Origin: Butyrivibrio sp. NC2007
GTDB taxonomy: Bacteria; Bacillota; Clostridia; Lachnospirales; Lachnospiraceae
DNA: 64,000 nt
NCBI RefSeq assembly: GCF_000421405.1
Contig: NZ_ATWY01000004.1
Span: 186,001 to 250,000, forward strand
Direction: 5' to 3'
This document shows, piece by piece, positions 45,331 to 52,734 of the stretch (its first letter is position 1; every line of letters begins with the position of its first letter). A program made the translations under genes and the position numbers. A model generated the notes under the pieces. That model saw only the letters and a list, made by a program, of their open reading frames with translations, was not told the origin of the DNA and did not search any database.

Positions 45331-45419
45331 TGAACCCAGGGGACGGAGTCAGTGGCTCATAATCTGACAATTAACCGATTTGTCAGATTATGAGCCACTG
45401 ACTCCGTCCCCTGGGTTCA
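45331..45419. repeat. 40-bp perfect inverted repeat (REP/MITE-like hairpin)
   Basis: The left arm 45331-45370 is the exact reverse complement of the right arm 45380-45419, with a 9-nt loop (TTAACCGAT). The ends read TGAACCCAGGGGACGG. It starts at the base next to the stop codon of the KdgK-like kinase and ends 7 bp before the proS -35. There is no T run, so it is not a standard intrinsic terminator, although it could block or process the kinase mRNA. The GGGGACGG-type ends resemble palindromic repeats found scattered in Clostridia genomes and linked to Y1 (REP-associated) transposases (recollection, not checked). No second copy was noticed in this window. Confidence 0.85.
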
Positions 45420-46442
45420 TTACCGGTTCAACTCGCTCTGGGGACCGTCAGAGTGGTGATTTCTGATGATGCTGTCAATTACCTGCTTGTCACATGCAGG
45501 AAGATCACCCGGTACTGTGTTCTTAACGCTGGAGGTTGCATTTCCGTAGAAAAGAGCTTTCTCCACGTCATCATACTCAAGAAGTCCGTACAAAACACCG
45601 GATACATACGCATCACCGGAACCGATCCTGTCGATTACGTCGATGCCTGTATAAGGCTTTTCGGTGTAGAACTTATCTTCCTTGGCGCTGTAGATGGTTG
45701 AAGTAAAGTTATGCTTTTTAGGGCTGATTACTTCGCGCTGGGTTGTGCAGACAATCTCTACAGGATAATCCTGCGTATAGCTCTTCATAATATCGGAGAG
45801 CTCTCCTTCTTTTTGCATCATGCGCCTTGAAGTCTCCTCGGAAACAAAGAGAATATCAACATAGGGCAGAATGCTCTTAATAGCTGCCCTTGCCTCTTCT
45901 TCACTCCAGAGGTTTGCTCTGTAGTTGCAGTCAAAAGACACCTTCGCTCCCGCAGCCTTAAATCTCTTTATCATCTCTGTGGTAACTTCGCAGGTATTCT
46001 TGTTGAGCGCCAGAGTTATACCGCTGGTATGGAACATTCTTGTATTGGAATATACACTCTCAGGAATTTCATCAAGGCTTATCCTTGTAATCGAGGAATT
46101 CATTCTGTCATAGACAATGGAGGGCTTTCTGGGCGCAGCTCCATTTTCATAGTAATAGATACCAAGACGAGCCTCAGGGGCATCGTCATAGATAAGATAA
46201 TCATCTGAAACACCCTCAAACCTTATCCTGTTCTTGATAAAGGTTCCGAGAGCATTCTTGGGAAGTCTCGATATAACGCCGGTGCGCATGCCCAAAAGAG
46301 CTACACCGGACGCCACATTGAGCTCGGATCCGCCGGCTCTTTTATCAAACACATCTCCCCTGGTCATTAGTTCGTAATTGGGTGGAGAAAGTCTAAGCAT
46401 TATTTCTCCAAAGGTCAAAAGATCAAATCTTCCATCTCCCAT
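45420..46442 (-). CDS. PfkB family sugar kinase, 2-keto-3-deoxygluconate kinase-like
   Basis: A 340-residue ribokinase-fold protein. LLTFGEIMLRLSPP at the start, RAGGSELNVASGVALLGM (about 41-58, PfkB signature 1 region) and the C-terminal DRIGSGDAYVSGVLYGL (signature 2 with catalytic Asp) are present. The N-terminal MLRLSPPNYE pattern fits KdgK, which phosphorylates 2-keto-3-deoxygluconate from uronate breakdown, useful to a pectin user. No uronate genes are adjacent, so the substrate is only suggested. AGGAGG lies before the ATG. The stop codon abuts the 40-bp inverted repeat. Confidence 0.85.
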   Translation of the reverse strand: MGDGRFDLLTFGEIMLRLSPPNYELMTRGDVFDKRAGGSELNVASGVALLGMRTGVISRLPKNALGTFIKNRIRFEGVSDDYLIYDDAPEARLGIYYYENGAAPRKPSIVYDRMNSSITRISLDEIPESVYSNTRMFHTSGITLALNKNTCEVTTEMIKRFKAAGAKVSFDCNYRANLWSEEEARAAIKSILPYVDILFVSEETSRRMMQKEGELSDIMKSYTQDYPVEIVCTTQREVISPKKHNFTSTIYSAKEDKFYTEKPYTGIDVIDRIGSGDAYVSGVLYGLLEYDDVEKALFYGNATSSVKNTVPGDLPACDKQVIDSIIRNHHSDGPQSELNR

Positions 46443-46560
46443 AGCCGGCCTCCTTATTCACCATCAAAACTACAGACTATCTGCAGACAACTATATGATA
46501 ATATATGAGAAATGCAAGTGTAAGGGCTTACATTGTTGATAATATTGATTATTTTGAACA

Positions 46561-46589
46561 AAAAAACAGGGGATAGCGATCATCCCCTG
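46561..46589 (-). terminator. nrdG terminator, overlapping the end of the gene
   Basis: CAGGGGAT (46567-46574) pairs with ATCCCCTG (46582-46589), and six T follow on the minus strand. The nrdG stop codon at 46580-46582 is within the loop and stem. Confidence 0.85.
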
Positions 46590-47128
46590 GAAGTATCTCT
46601 GTCGTTATATTTTGAGAGCACGACTTCGCCCTTCTTTAATGTCTCTTTTACATCAATGACTCTCTGGTTTGAGGAGCCCCTGAATCTCAGCATCAGGTCT
46701 TTCTTATCAAGCATGAACTCTCCGTCCACCAAAACATCAGTCATCGCAAGGATTGCATCGGTATCTTCACCGTGGCATCTCTTGTTGTCAGGATCTGTAA
46801 GCTCCTCCCACAGATACCCCGAATAGATCCAGATGGTGGCCCTTGGGACTTCCTTTTTTATCCTCTCAAGAAGCGGTCTTATCTCCTTCTGGTTTACTAT
46901 CTCCATAGGCTCTCCACCAAGAATGGTAAGACCATCAATATATCCCGGCTTAAGAGACTCAACAAGGTCATCCTCAACCTCTTTTGTATAAGGCTGACCG
47001 TAATTAAAGTCCCAGGTCATCTCATTAAAGCACCCCTTGCAGTGATGAGTGCAGCCCGATACGAAAAAGGCTGTTCTGCATCCCACTCCGTTGGCAACGT
47101 CATTGTAATAAACCTGTCCGTAATTCAT
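46580..47128 (-). CDS. nrdG: Anaerobic ribonucleotide reductase activating protein
   Basis: A 182-residue radical SAM enzyme. GCTHHCKGCFNEMTW (about 25-39) holds the CX3CX2C cluster site, and LTILGGEPME the SAM-binding GGE. It makes the glycyl radical on NrdD. It lies 122 bp downstream of nrdD on the same strand, with a hairpin in between, so the two are probably cotranscribed with some attenuation or mRNA processing. Length is usual for NrdG. Confidence 0.95.
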   Translation of the reverse strand: MNYGQVYYNDVANGVGCRTAFFVSGCTHHCKGCFNEMTWDFNYGQPYTKEVEDDLVESLKPGYIDGLTILGGEPMEIVNQKEIRPLLERIKKEVPRATIWIYSGYLWEELTDPDNKRCHGEDTDAILAMTDVLVDGEFMLDKKDLMLRFRGSSNQRVIDVKETLKKGEVVLSKYNDRDTSRG

Positions 47129-47150
47129 AACTTCGATCCTCTAAATTACA

Positions 47151-47183
47151 ATACAAGCCGGACTTTATCTGCCCGGCTTGTAT
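47151..47183 (-). terminator. Hairpin between nrdD and nrdG
   Basis: ATACAAGCCGG (47151-47161) pairs perfectly with CCGGCTTGTAT (47173-47183) around 11 nt. Only a weak T-rich tail follows on the minus strand (TTGTATTGTAATTT), so it may be a partial terminator or an mRNA processing/stability element that sets the NrdD:NrdG ratio. Confidence 0.6.
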
Positions 47184-47250
47184 CTGTATTTCATACTTTT
47201 TCAATAACCCCCAAGCGATACCTTACACGGGTTCGCCATTAAACATATTA

Positions 47251-49488
47251 TCAGCAGGAAATCTTAGGGTTGGACATGTGAAGAACCCTCTCCTTGATCT
47301 CCTGAGTACGTCCCTGATTCCAGAACTGGGTTCCGATATATCCACAGGTACGTCTTGCAACGTTCATCTTGTTCTGATCGCGGTTACCACAGTTAGGGCA
47401 CTCCCAGATAAGCTTTCCGTCTGTATCGGTAACGATCTTGATCTCTCCGTCATATCCGCAGCACTGGCAGTAATCTGACTTGGTGTTGAGCTCTGCGTAC
47501 ATGATGTTCTCATAAATGTACTTCATAACAGAGATAACAGCCTCAATGTTGCTGTTCATATCAGGAACCTCAACGTAACTGATAGCTCCTCCCGGTGAAA
47601 GAGCCTGGAACTCAGCTTCAAACTTAAGCTTTGTGAAAGCATCGATCTGCTCTGTTACGTGTACGTGATAGCTGTTTGTAATGTAGTTCTTGTCAGTAAC
47701 CTCAGGAATGATTCCAAATCTCTTCTGAAGAGCCTTGGCAAACTTATAGGTTGTTGACTCAAGAGGCGTTCCGTAAAGTGAGAAGGATACATTCTCTTTA
47801 GCACGCCATGCTGCGCACTTGTCATTGAGGAACTGCATAACCTTAAGTGCGAAATCCTTACCTCTTGGATCTGTGTGGGATACACCCTTCATGTACTTGG
47901 TACACTCACAAAGTCCTGCATAGCCAAGGGAAATTGTTGAGTAGTTTCCGAAAAGAAGTGGATCAATCTTTTCACCCTTCTCAAGTCTTGCAAGTGCTCC
48001 ATTCTGCCAAAGGATAGGAGCTACATCTGAAGGAGTACCAAGGAGTCTGTTGTGTCTTGCCATCAGTGCTCTGTAGCAAAGCTCACATCTCTCATCGAGG
48101 ATCTCCCAGAATCTGTCCTCGTCCTTAGCGGATGAACATGCAACATCAACGAGGTTAAGAGTTACAACACCCTGGTTGAATCTTCCGTAATACTTGTGTG
48201 TTCCTTCTGTATAATTCTTGGCCTTAGCCTTGTTTCCTGCGTTGCAAAGTCCCTCTGCAAGAGCTTCATTATCGGGAGTAAGGAATGATCTGCATCCCAT
48301 GCAAGGATAAACATCACCCTTCTTGAGCTCTTTCATCTTCTTGGCTGAGATGTAATCAGGTACCAGTCTCTTGGCTGTGCACTTAGCTGCCAGCTCTGTG
48401 AGGTACCAGTACTTGGAATCCTCAGTGATGTTATCCTCATCGAGAACGTAGATGAGCTTAGGGAATGCAGGTGTTATGAGCTGACCCTTCTCATTCTTGA
48501 CACCGTAGATACGTTGCCTTAGCATCTCTTCGATGACCATTGCAAGGTCGTCTCTCATCTGTCCCTCAGGAACTTCATCGAGGTACATATATACTGTAAT
48601 GAAAGGAGCCTGACCGTTTGTGGTCATAAGTGTGATTACCTGATACTGGATAACCTGGCATCCTCTCTCGATCTCTTTCTTAACTCGCATCTCTGCGATC
48701 TCATCAACCTGTTTCTTGTTGATCTTCATGCCGGCTGTCTCGAACTCAAGAGCAACTTCCTTGCGGAATTTCTGTCTGCTGACATCAACAAAAGGAACCA
48801 GGTGTGAAAGTGTAATAGACTGTCCGCCGTACTGTGAGCTTGCGATCTGTGCAATTGCCTGAGTTGCAATATTACAAGCAGTTGAGAAGCTCTTGGGACG
48901 CTCGATCATGGTCTCGGAGATAACGGTTCCGTTCTGAAGCATATCCTCAAGGTTTACCAGACAGCAGTTGTGCATGTGCTGAGCAAAGTAGTCAGCATCA
49001 TGGAAGTGGATAAGACCTTCCTCGTGAGCCTTAACAACATCATCGGGAAGAAGGAATCTCTTTGTGATATCCTTACTTACTTCGCCTGCCATATAGTCTC
49101 TCTGAACGCTGTTAACAGTAGGATTCTTGTTTGAATTCTCCTGCTTAACCTCTTCGTTGCTACACTCAATAAGAGACATGATCTGCTCATCGGTTGTGTT
49201 GGACTTTCTAACCAGAGCATGCTTATAACGATATGTGATATATTTCCTTGCAACCTCAAACTTGCCGGACTTCATCAGGCCATCCTCAACCATGTCCTGA
49301 ATCTCCTCCACGCTGGCTGCACGGGTAAGAGAGGCGCACTGTTTTTCAACAGCTTTCTCGATGTCACTGATCTGACCGTCTGTCAGCTTCTTCTCCTCAG
49401 TAACCTCGTTGTTGGCCTTTTCAATCGCAGCGATAATCTTGCTGCCGTCAAAGGCAACTTCTTTTCCGCTTCTCTTTATTATCTTCAT
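47251..49488 (-). CDS. nrdD: Anaerobic ribonucleoside-triphosphate reductase (class III)
   Basis: A 745-residue protein from ATG 49488 (GGAAAGGGG six bases upstream; an in-frame TTG 39 bp earlier is rejected). An N-terminal ATP-cone (MKIIKRSGKEVAFDGSKIIA, about 1-95) gives allosteric control. The catalytic barrel follows (HNCCLVNLEDML, YGGQSITLSHL). The C-terminus has the zinc site CQCCGY...CPNCG and the glycyl radical loop RRTCGYIGT. It makes dNTPs without oxygen. An NrdR-box-like site overlaps its promoter. Confidence 0.97.
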   Translation of the reverse strand: MKIIKRSGKEVAFDGSKIIAAIEKANNEVTEEKKLTDGQISDIEKAVEKQCASLTRAASVEEIQDMVEDGLMKSGKFEVARKYITYRYKHALVRKSNTTDEQIMSLIECSNEEVKQENSNKNPTVNSVQRDYMAGEVSKDITKRFLLPDDVVKAHEEGLIHFHDADYFAQHMHNCCLVNLEDMLQNGTVISETMIERPKSFSTACNIATQAIAQIASSQYGGQSITLSHLVPFVDVSRQKFRKEVALEFETAGMKINKKQVDEIAEMRVKKEIERGCQVIQYQVITLMTTNGQAPFITVYMYLDEVPEGQMRDDLAMVIEEMLRQRIYGVKNEKGQLITPAFPKLIYVLDEDNITEDSKYWYLTELAAKCTAKRLVPDYISAKKMKELKKGDVYPCMGCRSFLTPDNEALAEGLCNAGNKAKAKNYTEGTHKYYGRFNQGVVTLNLVDVACSSAKDEDRFWEILDERCELCYRALMARHNRLLGTPSDVAPILWQNGALARLEKGEKIDPLLFGNYSTISLGYAGLCECTKYMKGVSHTDPRGKDFALKVMQFLNDKCAAWRAKENVSFSLYGTPLESTTYKFAKALQKRFGIIPEVTDKNYITNSYHVHVTEQIDAFTKLKFEAEFQALSPGGAISYVEVPDMNSNIEAVISVMKYIYENIMYAELNTKSDYCQCCGYDGEIKIVTDTDGKLIWECPNCGNRDQNKMNVARRTCGYIGTQFWNQGRTQEIKERVLHMSNPKISC

Positions 49489-49521
49489 AACTAACCCCTT
49501 TCCTTTCGAAACACCTTCCGT

Positions 49522-49576
49522 CCACAATATCTTGTGGTCACATAAATATGATAATACATTATATGGGATAATTCAA
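49522..49576 (-). promoter_or_regulatory. nrdD promoter with an NrdR-box-like operator
   Basis: On the minus strand TTGAAT (49571-49576) is 17 bp from TATCAT (49548-49553). CCACAATATCTTGTGG (49522-49537) lies at the predicted transcription start region and matches the palindromic NrdR-box pattern (ACAC-A/T-ATAT-N2-GTGT-like). A possible half site TACATTATAT is at 49555-49564. The nrdR gene is not in the window. Confidence 0.7.
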
Positions 49577-49578
49577 GC

Positions 49579-50391
49579 TCAAAAATTTCGAACTTTTTCC
49601 AGACGCAAATGCAGTCTTTTTAGGTGTTCCAGCGTTTCTCCCCCGGTTATCTCTTTTCCGGAAAAATAATATTCCGTGTTTTTCATCCACGACATTTCGT
49701 TATTTTTGTCAAAAGACATATCTATATCTTGTGCCATATCCAGAGAAAGTACATCTGCAAGATGTCTTACCGTACCTCTGTTACCGTCTATCAAAAGAGT
49801 CTCCTGACCAAAGTACTCTCTATAGAGAGGTTTAAAGTAATTAAAATGAGTACATCCAAGAACCAGTGCGCAGTACTTCTCCTTATCGAAAGCTCCAAAC
49901 TGCTGGGTTATGTACTCTTTTACAGCCTCCGATTCAAACTCCTCGCGCTCTGCAAACTCCACAAGCTTAGGCATTGCCAGAAGGTCAACTCTGTGGTCCT
50001 CGTCAACTCTGTGGAGCAGGTCTTTAAGCTTATCCTGCCTTATGGTGACAGGCGTTGCAATGACCATGATGCGCTTTCCTTCTGTGCCTTCTACCGCGGG
50101 CTTAACTGCCGGCTCCATTCCAAGTATCGGAATATTGTAGTTTTTGCGAAGCTCCTTGATGGCGACGCTGGTAGCTGTATTGCATGCAACAACAATTGCT
50201 CCGGCTCCCTTTTCTATAAGAAAGTCCGCTATCTTGGTTGCATAGCCGACTATCTGCTCAGGGGTCTTGGTCCCGTAAGGCACATTTTCTGTATCCGCAT
50301 AAAAAATGAATTCCTGTTTCGGAAGCAGGTGATACGCCTCGTGCAAAACCGAGAGGCCTCCGATGCCGGAATCAAAAATTCCTATCTTCAT
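49579..50391 (-). CDS. murI: Glutamate racemase
   Basis: A 270-residue enzyme that makes D-glutamate for peptidoglycan. IGIFDSGIGGLSVL (about 3-16), VVACNTATSVAIKEL (catalytic Cys ~70) and LVLGCTHFNYF (catalytic Cys ~183) are all present. GAGGAAAAAG precedes the ATG. It is divergent from the small gene at 50423, with 31 bp between starts, so the two share a very short regulatory region. Confidence 0.97.
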   Translation of the reverse strand: MKIGIFDSGIGGLSVLHEAYHLLPKQEFIFYADTENVPYGTKTPEQIVGYATKIADFLIEKGAGAIVVACNTATSVAIKELRKNYNIPILGMEPAVKPAVEGTEGKRIMVIATPVTIRQDKLKDLLHRVDEDHRVDLLAMPKLVEFAEREEFESEAVKEYITQQFGAFDKEKYCALVLGCTHFNYFKPLYREYFGQETLLIDGNRGTVRHLADVLSLDMAQDIDMSFDKNNEMSWMKNTEYYFSGKEITGGETLEHLKRLHLRLEKVRNF

Positions 50392-50416
50392 ATTTCTTTT
50401 TCCTCTGTGTTACAAT
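50387..50416 (+). promoter_or_regulatory. Promoter of the gene at 50423, predicted leaderless
   Basis: TGT then TACAAT (-10 at 50411-50416) is an extended -10 element. A weak -35 (TTCATA, 50387-50392) lies 18 bp upstream. Six bases separate the -10 from the ATG at 50423, so transcription should start at the A of the start codon. No Shine-Dalgarno is seen. Confidence 0.6.
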
Positions 50417-50422
50417 AAACTC

Positions 50423-50872
50423 ATGAGTGAAAAAATATTTGATGAACTTCAAAAACTGTATGACAACTCAAAGGTCGGTGCCCTGGTTCAGGAGATCTGC
50501 GAATACTACGCAACAAGAGTCGGGTATGAGGATGATTCCTACGAGGATGAGATAGAACCTCACGAGATCGTGGAATCCGCCTATATTCTCTTTTGTCTCC
50601 AGTCCAGAGAGCAGATCCTTGATGAGTTTGCTATTGTCAGAAAAAGGTATCCAACGCTCTATGAGCCCGTCGGAGCCTTCCACAACAACCTGCTTATCAA
50701 CATGGATTATGGCAGGCTTGAAGGCGAGTGCGCCACAAGAATTGCAAATTATGCCAAGGACACCACAGAAAAAGAGGTTCTCTCGCACGTAGAAACCTTC
50801 GCACGTTCAAGCGAAAACCTCTCTGAAGGTCTTGATAAATTTTATGGCTGGCTCCACACAAGGAGCCGTTAA
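50423..50872 (+). CDS. Conserved-looking small cytoplasmic protein, unknown function
   Basis: A 149-residue acidic, mostly helical protein with no signal peptide or membrane helix: it starts MSEKIFDELQKLYDNSKVGA and ends FYGWLHTRSR. I do not recognise the family. DSYEDEIEPHEIVESAYILF near the N-terminal third is notably acidic, and VETFARSSENLSEGLDKFY ends it. It was started at 50423 rather than at an in-frame codon 60 bp upstream, which would overlap murI. It is followed by a bidirectional terminator. The context (murI, SH3 protein) does not suggest a role. Codon use and the consistent reading frame support it as real. Confidence 0.75.
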   Translation: MSEKIFDELQKLYDNSKVGALVQEICEYYATRVGYEDDSYEDEIEPHEIVESAYILFCLQSREQILDEFAIVRKRYPTLYEPVGAFHNNLLINMDYGRLEGECATRIANYAKDTTEKEVLSHVETFARSSENLSEGLDKFYGWLHTRSR

Positions 50873-50898
50873 AACCACTGAAGTCATTCAGTGGTTTT
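50871..50898. terminator. Bidirectional terminator
   Basis: AAAACCACTGAA (50871-50882) pairs perfectly with TTCAGTGGTTTT (50887-50898) with a GTCA loop, and T-rich sequence follows on the plus strand. It separates the convergent genes ending at 50872 and 50898. Confidence 0.9.
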
Positions 50899-51635
50899 TA
50901 TTTTTCCTTGAGATACTTCATGGAGGCATATACCTGCTGCCCGTCAACCTCAACAAGGGCCCAGGAGCCATCCTCCGAAACAGCTATTCTCTTAAGTTCA
51001 TCGCCTTCCGGAACCATTCCGACAACAGTCTCGCTGCTTGCTGAACTTGGCACGGAACGAATATTTAAGGTGCTTGCACCGGTAACTACCACCGTGTCGT
51101 TCTTTTCAACAAATCCGGCAGGAATCGCAACAGCTACATTCGCTGAAGGCGCTTCATCCGGGTCAGGCGCCAGGTACCTGTCATAAACCTTGACTTTGAG
51201 AAGCATGGCGATAAAGGCAAGGATCACAACTCCGGTGATAATGGACGCAATGCGCACCACAAGCTTCATGCTCGCATCGCCGTCATCGCCATCCTCATCC
51301 TCTTCATAGTACTCCTCATCACCGTCGTACTCTTCATCGTAATCCGGCTCTTCCTCAGGTTCAAACTGCTCTCTTGGAGGTCTTCTCCTTGGCTCGGAAG
51401 GTCTCTTTCTCCTCTCTTCCGGACGAGGACGTTCTTCTTCCCGATCCCTTTCCTGCTCTTTAGCCGCAGATTCTCCCTGCTCCTTCTGGCGCTGACGGAT
51501 GTACTCTTCTCTCTCATCGGCGCTGAGGAACTGATAAGGATCCTCGATCTCGATATTCATTGTATCCTGAGATACAGGCTCCGGTGTTACAGCTTTATTC
51601 TTATAGTCTTCAAAACTTGTGATCTTATCTGACAA
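50898..51635 (-). CDS. Membrane-anchored bacterial SH3 domain protein
   Basis: A 245-residue protein. The N-terminal ~125 residues are highly charged and lie in the cytoplasm (EEERPRPEERRKRPSEPRRR, then a run of Asp/Glu/Tyr). One membrane helix (~128-147, VVRIASIITGVVILAFIAML) follows, then an extracellular SH3b domain (~175-243: VVVTGASTLNIRSVPSSASS, MVPEGDELKRIAVSEDGSWA). SH3b domains bind peptidoglycan peptides. A role in cell-wall sensing or attachment is possible. It lies downstream of trxA and its terminator. The function is not established. Confidence 0.85.
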   Translation of the reverse strand: MSDKITSFEDYKNKAVTPEPVSQDTMNIEIEDPYQFLSADEREEYIRQRQKEQGESAAKEQERDREEERPRPEERRKRPSEPRRRPPREQFEPEEEPDYDEEYDGDEEYYEEDEDGDDGDASMKLVVRIASIITGVVILAFIAMLLKVKVYDRYLAPDPDEAPSANVAVAIPAGFVEKNDTVVVTGASTLNIRSVPSSASSETVVGMVPEGDELKRIAVSEDGSWALVEVDGQQVYASMKYLKEK

Positions 51636-51656
51636 AACTTTTCCCCCGGTCTCCTT

Positions 51657-51687
51657 AAAAAGTGCTGGCTTTTTAGGCCAGCACTTT
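51657..51687 (-). terminator. trxA terminator, overlapping the end of the gene
   Basis: AAAGTGCTGGC (51659-51669) pairs perfectly with GCCAGCACTTT (51677-51687), and five T follow on the minus strand. The TAA stop of trxA (51673-51675) lies in the loop. Confidence 0.9.
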
Positions 51688-51993
51688 GTCGATTATTCCC
51701 TGTAATTTTGCTTTGTTAAGTGCTCCGACTGCTGTCTCCACAACCTCGCCGTTCTTAAAGAAAGCGAACATTGGAATTGACATTACTTTGTACTTCTGAG
51801 CGATATCAGGTGACTGGTCAACATTGATCTTACCAACCTTAAGTTCCCCTTCGTACTCCTCTGCGAACTCGTCGATCATTGGAGCCATCATTTTGCAAGG
51901 GCCGCACCAGTCTGCTGAAAAATCAACAAGTACCGGCAGTTTGCTCTTAAGCACTTCTTCTTCGAAATTCTGGCTGTTTAATGTGTAGTCCAT
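51673..51993 (-). CDS. trxA: Thioredoxin
   Basis: A 106-residue thioredoxin with DFSADWCGPCKMMAP (active-site WCGPCK at about 28-33) and the cis-Pro region MSIPMFAFFKNGE. Reduces disulfides in the cytoplasm. GGGGAG precedes the ATG. It lies 5 bp after trmB and ends in its own terminator, so trmB-trxA is the likely unit. Confidence 0.97.
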   Translation of the reverse strand: MDYTLNSQNFEEEVLKSKLPVLVDFSADWCGPCKMMAPMIDEFAEEYEGELKVGKINVDQSPDIAQKYKVMSIPMFAFFKNGEVVETAVGALNKAKLQGIIDKVLA

Positions 51994-51998
51994 TTAGA

Positions 51999-52652
51999 TT
52001 ACTCCCCTTTCTTTCTGCTGATTATGTATTTGTAGATGGGGTTTCCTTGCCCCGAAAATCGTTCTTCGTACTCTGTCATTACATTGCCGGCGTTCATCAC
52101 TTCGTCGTGATGAAGGTCACGTGTTACGGCATCCAGATGCCAACCGGCCGGCTCGATCTCTTCAAGTGCGAAATTGAAAAGATCCTCATTGTCCGTCTTG
52201 AACTCAACCACTCCATCAGGTACCAGGATCTGATCATAACGCTTTAAGAACTCTCTTGACGGAAGTCTTCTCTTGGCGTGTCTGTCCTTGGGCCATGGAT
52301 CTGAGAAATTCAGGTATATCCTTCCAACTTCTCCCGGCGCAAAGACTTCTGTTATGGTCTCCGCATCCATTCTGATGAAGATGATATTCGGCAAAAGAAG
52401 CTGCTCCTGTTTCTGAATAGCCCTTAAAAGAACACTTGAGTATTTCTCGATTCCAACGTAGTTGATATCCGGATGAAGAGCTGCCATATCCATAAGGAAT
52501 CTGCCCTTACCCATGCCTATCTCAATATATATATCGTTGTCATTTCCAAATACCTCTTTCTTCCAGAGGCCTTTTTTCTTCTCAGGATCCTTGACGGTAA
52601 AGCTTGAGTCGGCTATTACTTCTCTTGATCCTGCAATGTTACGTAAACGCAT
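51999..52652 (-). CDS. trmB: tRNA (guanine-N7-)-methyltransferase TrmB
   Basis: A 217-residue SAM-dependent methyltransferase for G46. IYIEIGMGKGRFLMDMAALH (about 42-61) is the SAM-binding loop, and YLNFSDPWPKDRHAKRRLPS is the TrmB signature. Length is typical. AGGAAG precedes the ATG. The divergent carboxypeptidase gene starts 83 bp away. Confidence 0.96.
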   Translation of the reverse strand: MRLRNIAGSREVIADSSFTVKDPEKKKGLWKKEVFGNDNDIYIEIGMGKGRFLMDMAALHPDINYVGIEKYSSVLLRAIQKQEQLLLPNIIFIRMDAETITEVFAPGEVGRIYLNFSDPWPKDRHAKRRLPSREFLKRYDQILVPDGVVEFKTDNEDLFNFALEEIEPAGWHLDAVTRDLHHDEVMNAGNVMTEYEERFSGQGNPIYKYIISRKKGE

Positions 52653-52696
52653 TTTTCTTCCTGCCTGTAAATCTATTAATAAGAATTTTACACCAT

Positions 52697-52725
52697 TTGC
52701 CCGAAGTTTGGAAGTATTGTATTAT
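52697..52725 (+). promoter_or_regulatory. Promoter of the carboxypeptidase gene, predicted near-leaderless
   Basis: TTGCCC (52697-52702), 17 bp, TATTAT (52720-52725). The ATG at 52735 is 9 bp after the -10, so the predicted start point is at about 52732-52735. No Shine-Dalgarno is present. Confidence 0.65.
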
Positions 52726-52734
52726 AAGCTTGTC

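Noticed and set aside
45331..45419. Long hairpin as a standard intrinsic terminator of the KdgK-like gene
   Set aside because: No T run follows the stem on either strand; it fits a dispersed palindromic repeat better.
49624..50418. Plus-strand 264-codon open frame
   Set aside because: It lies fully antisense to murI, whose catalytic motifs are intact; its cysteine- and leucine-rich composition is a shadow.
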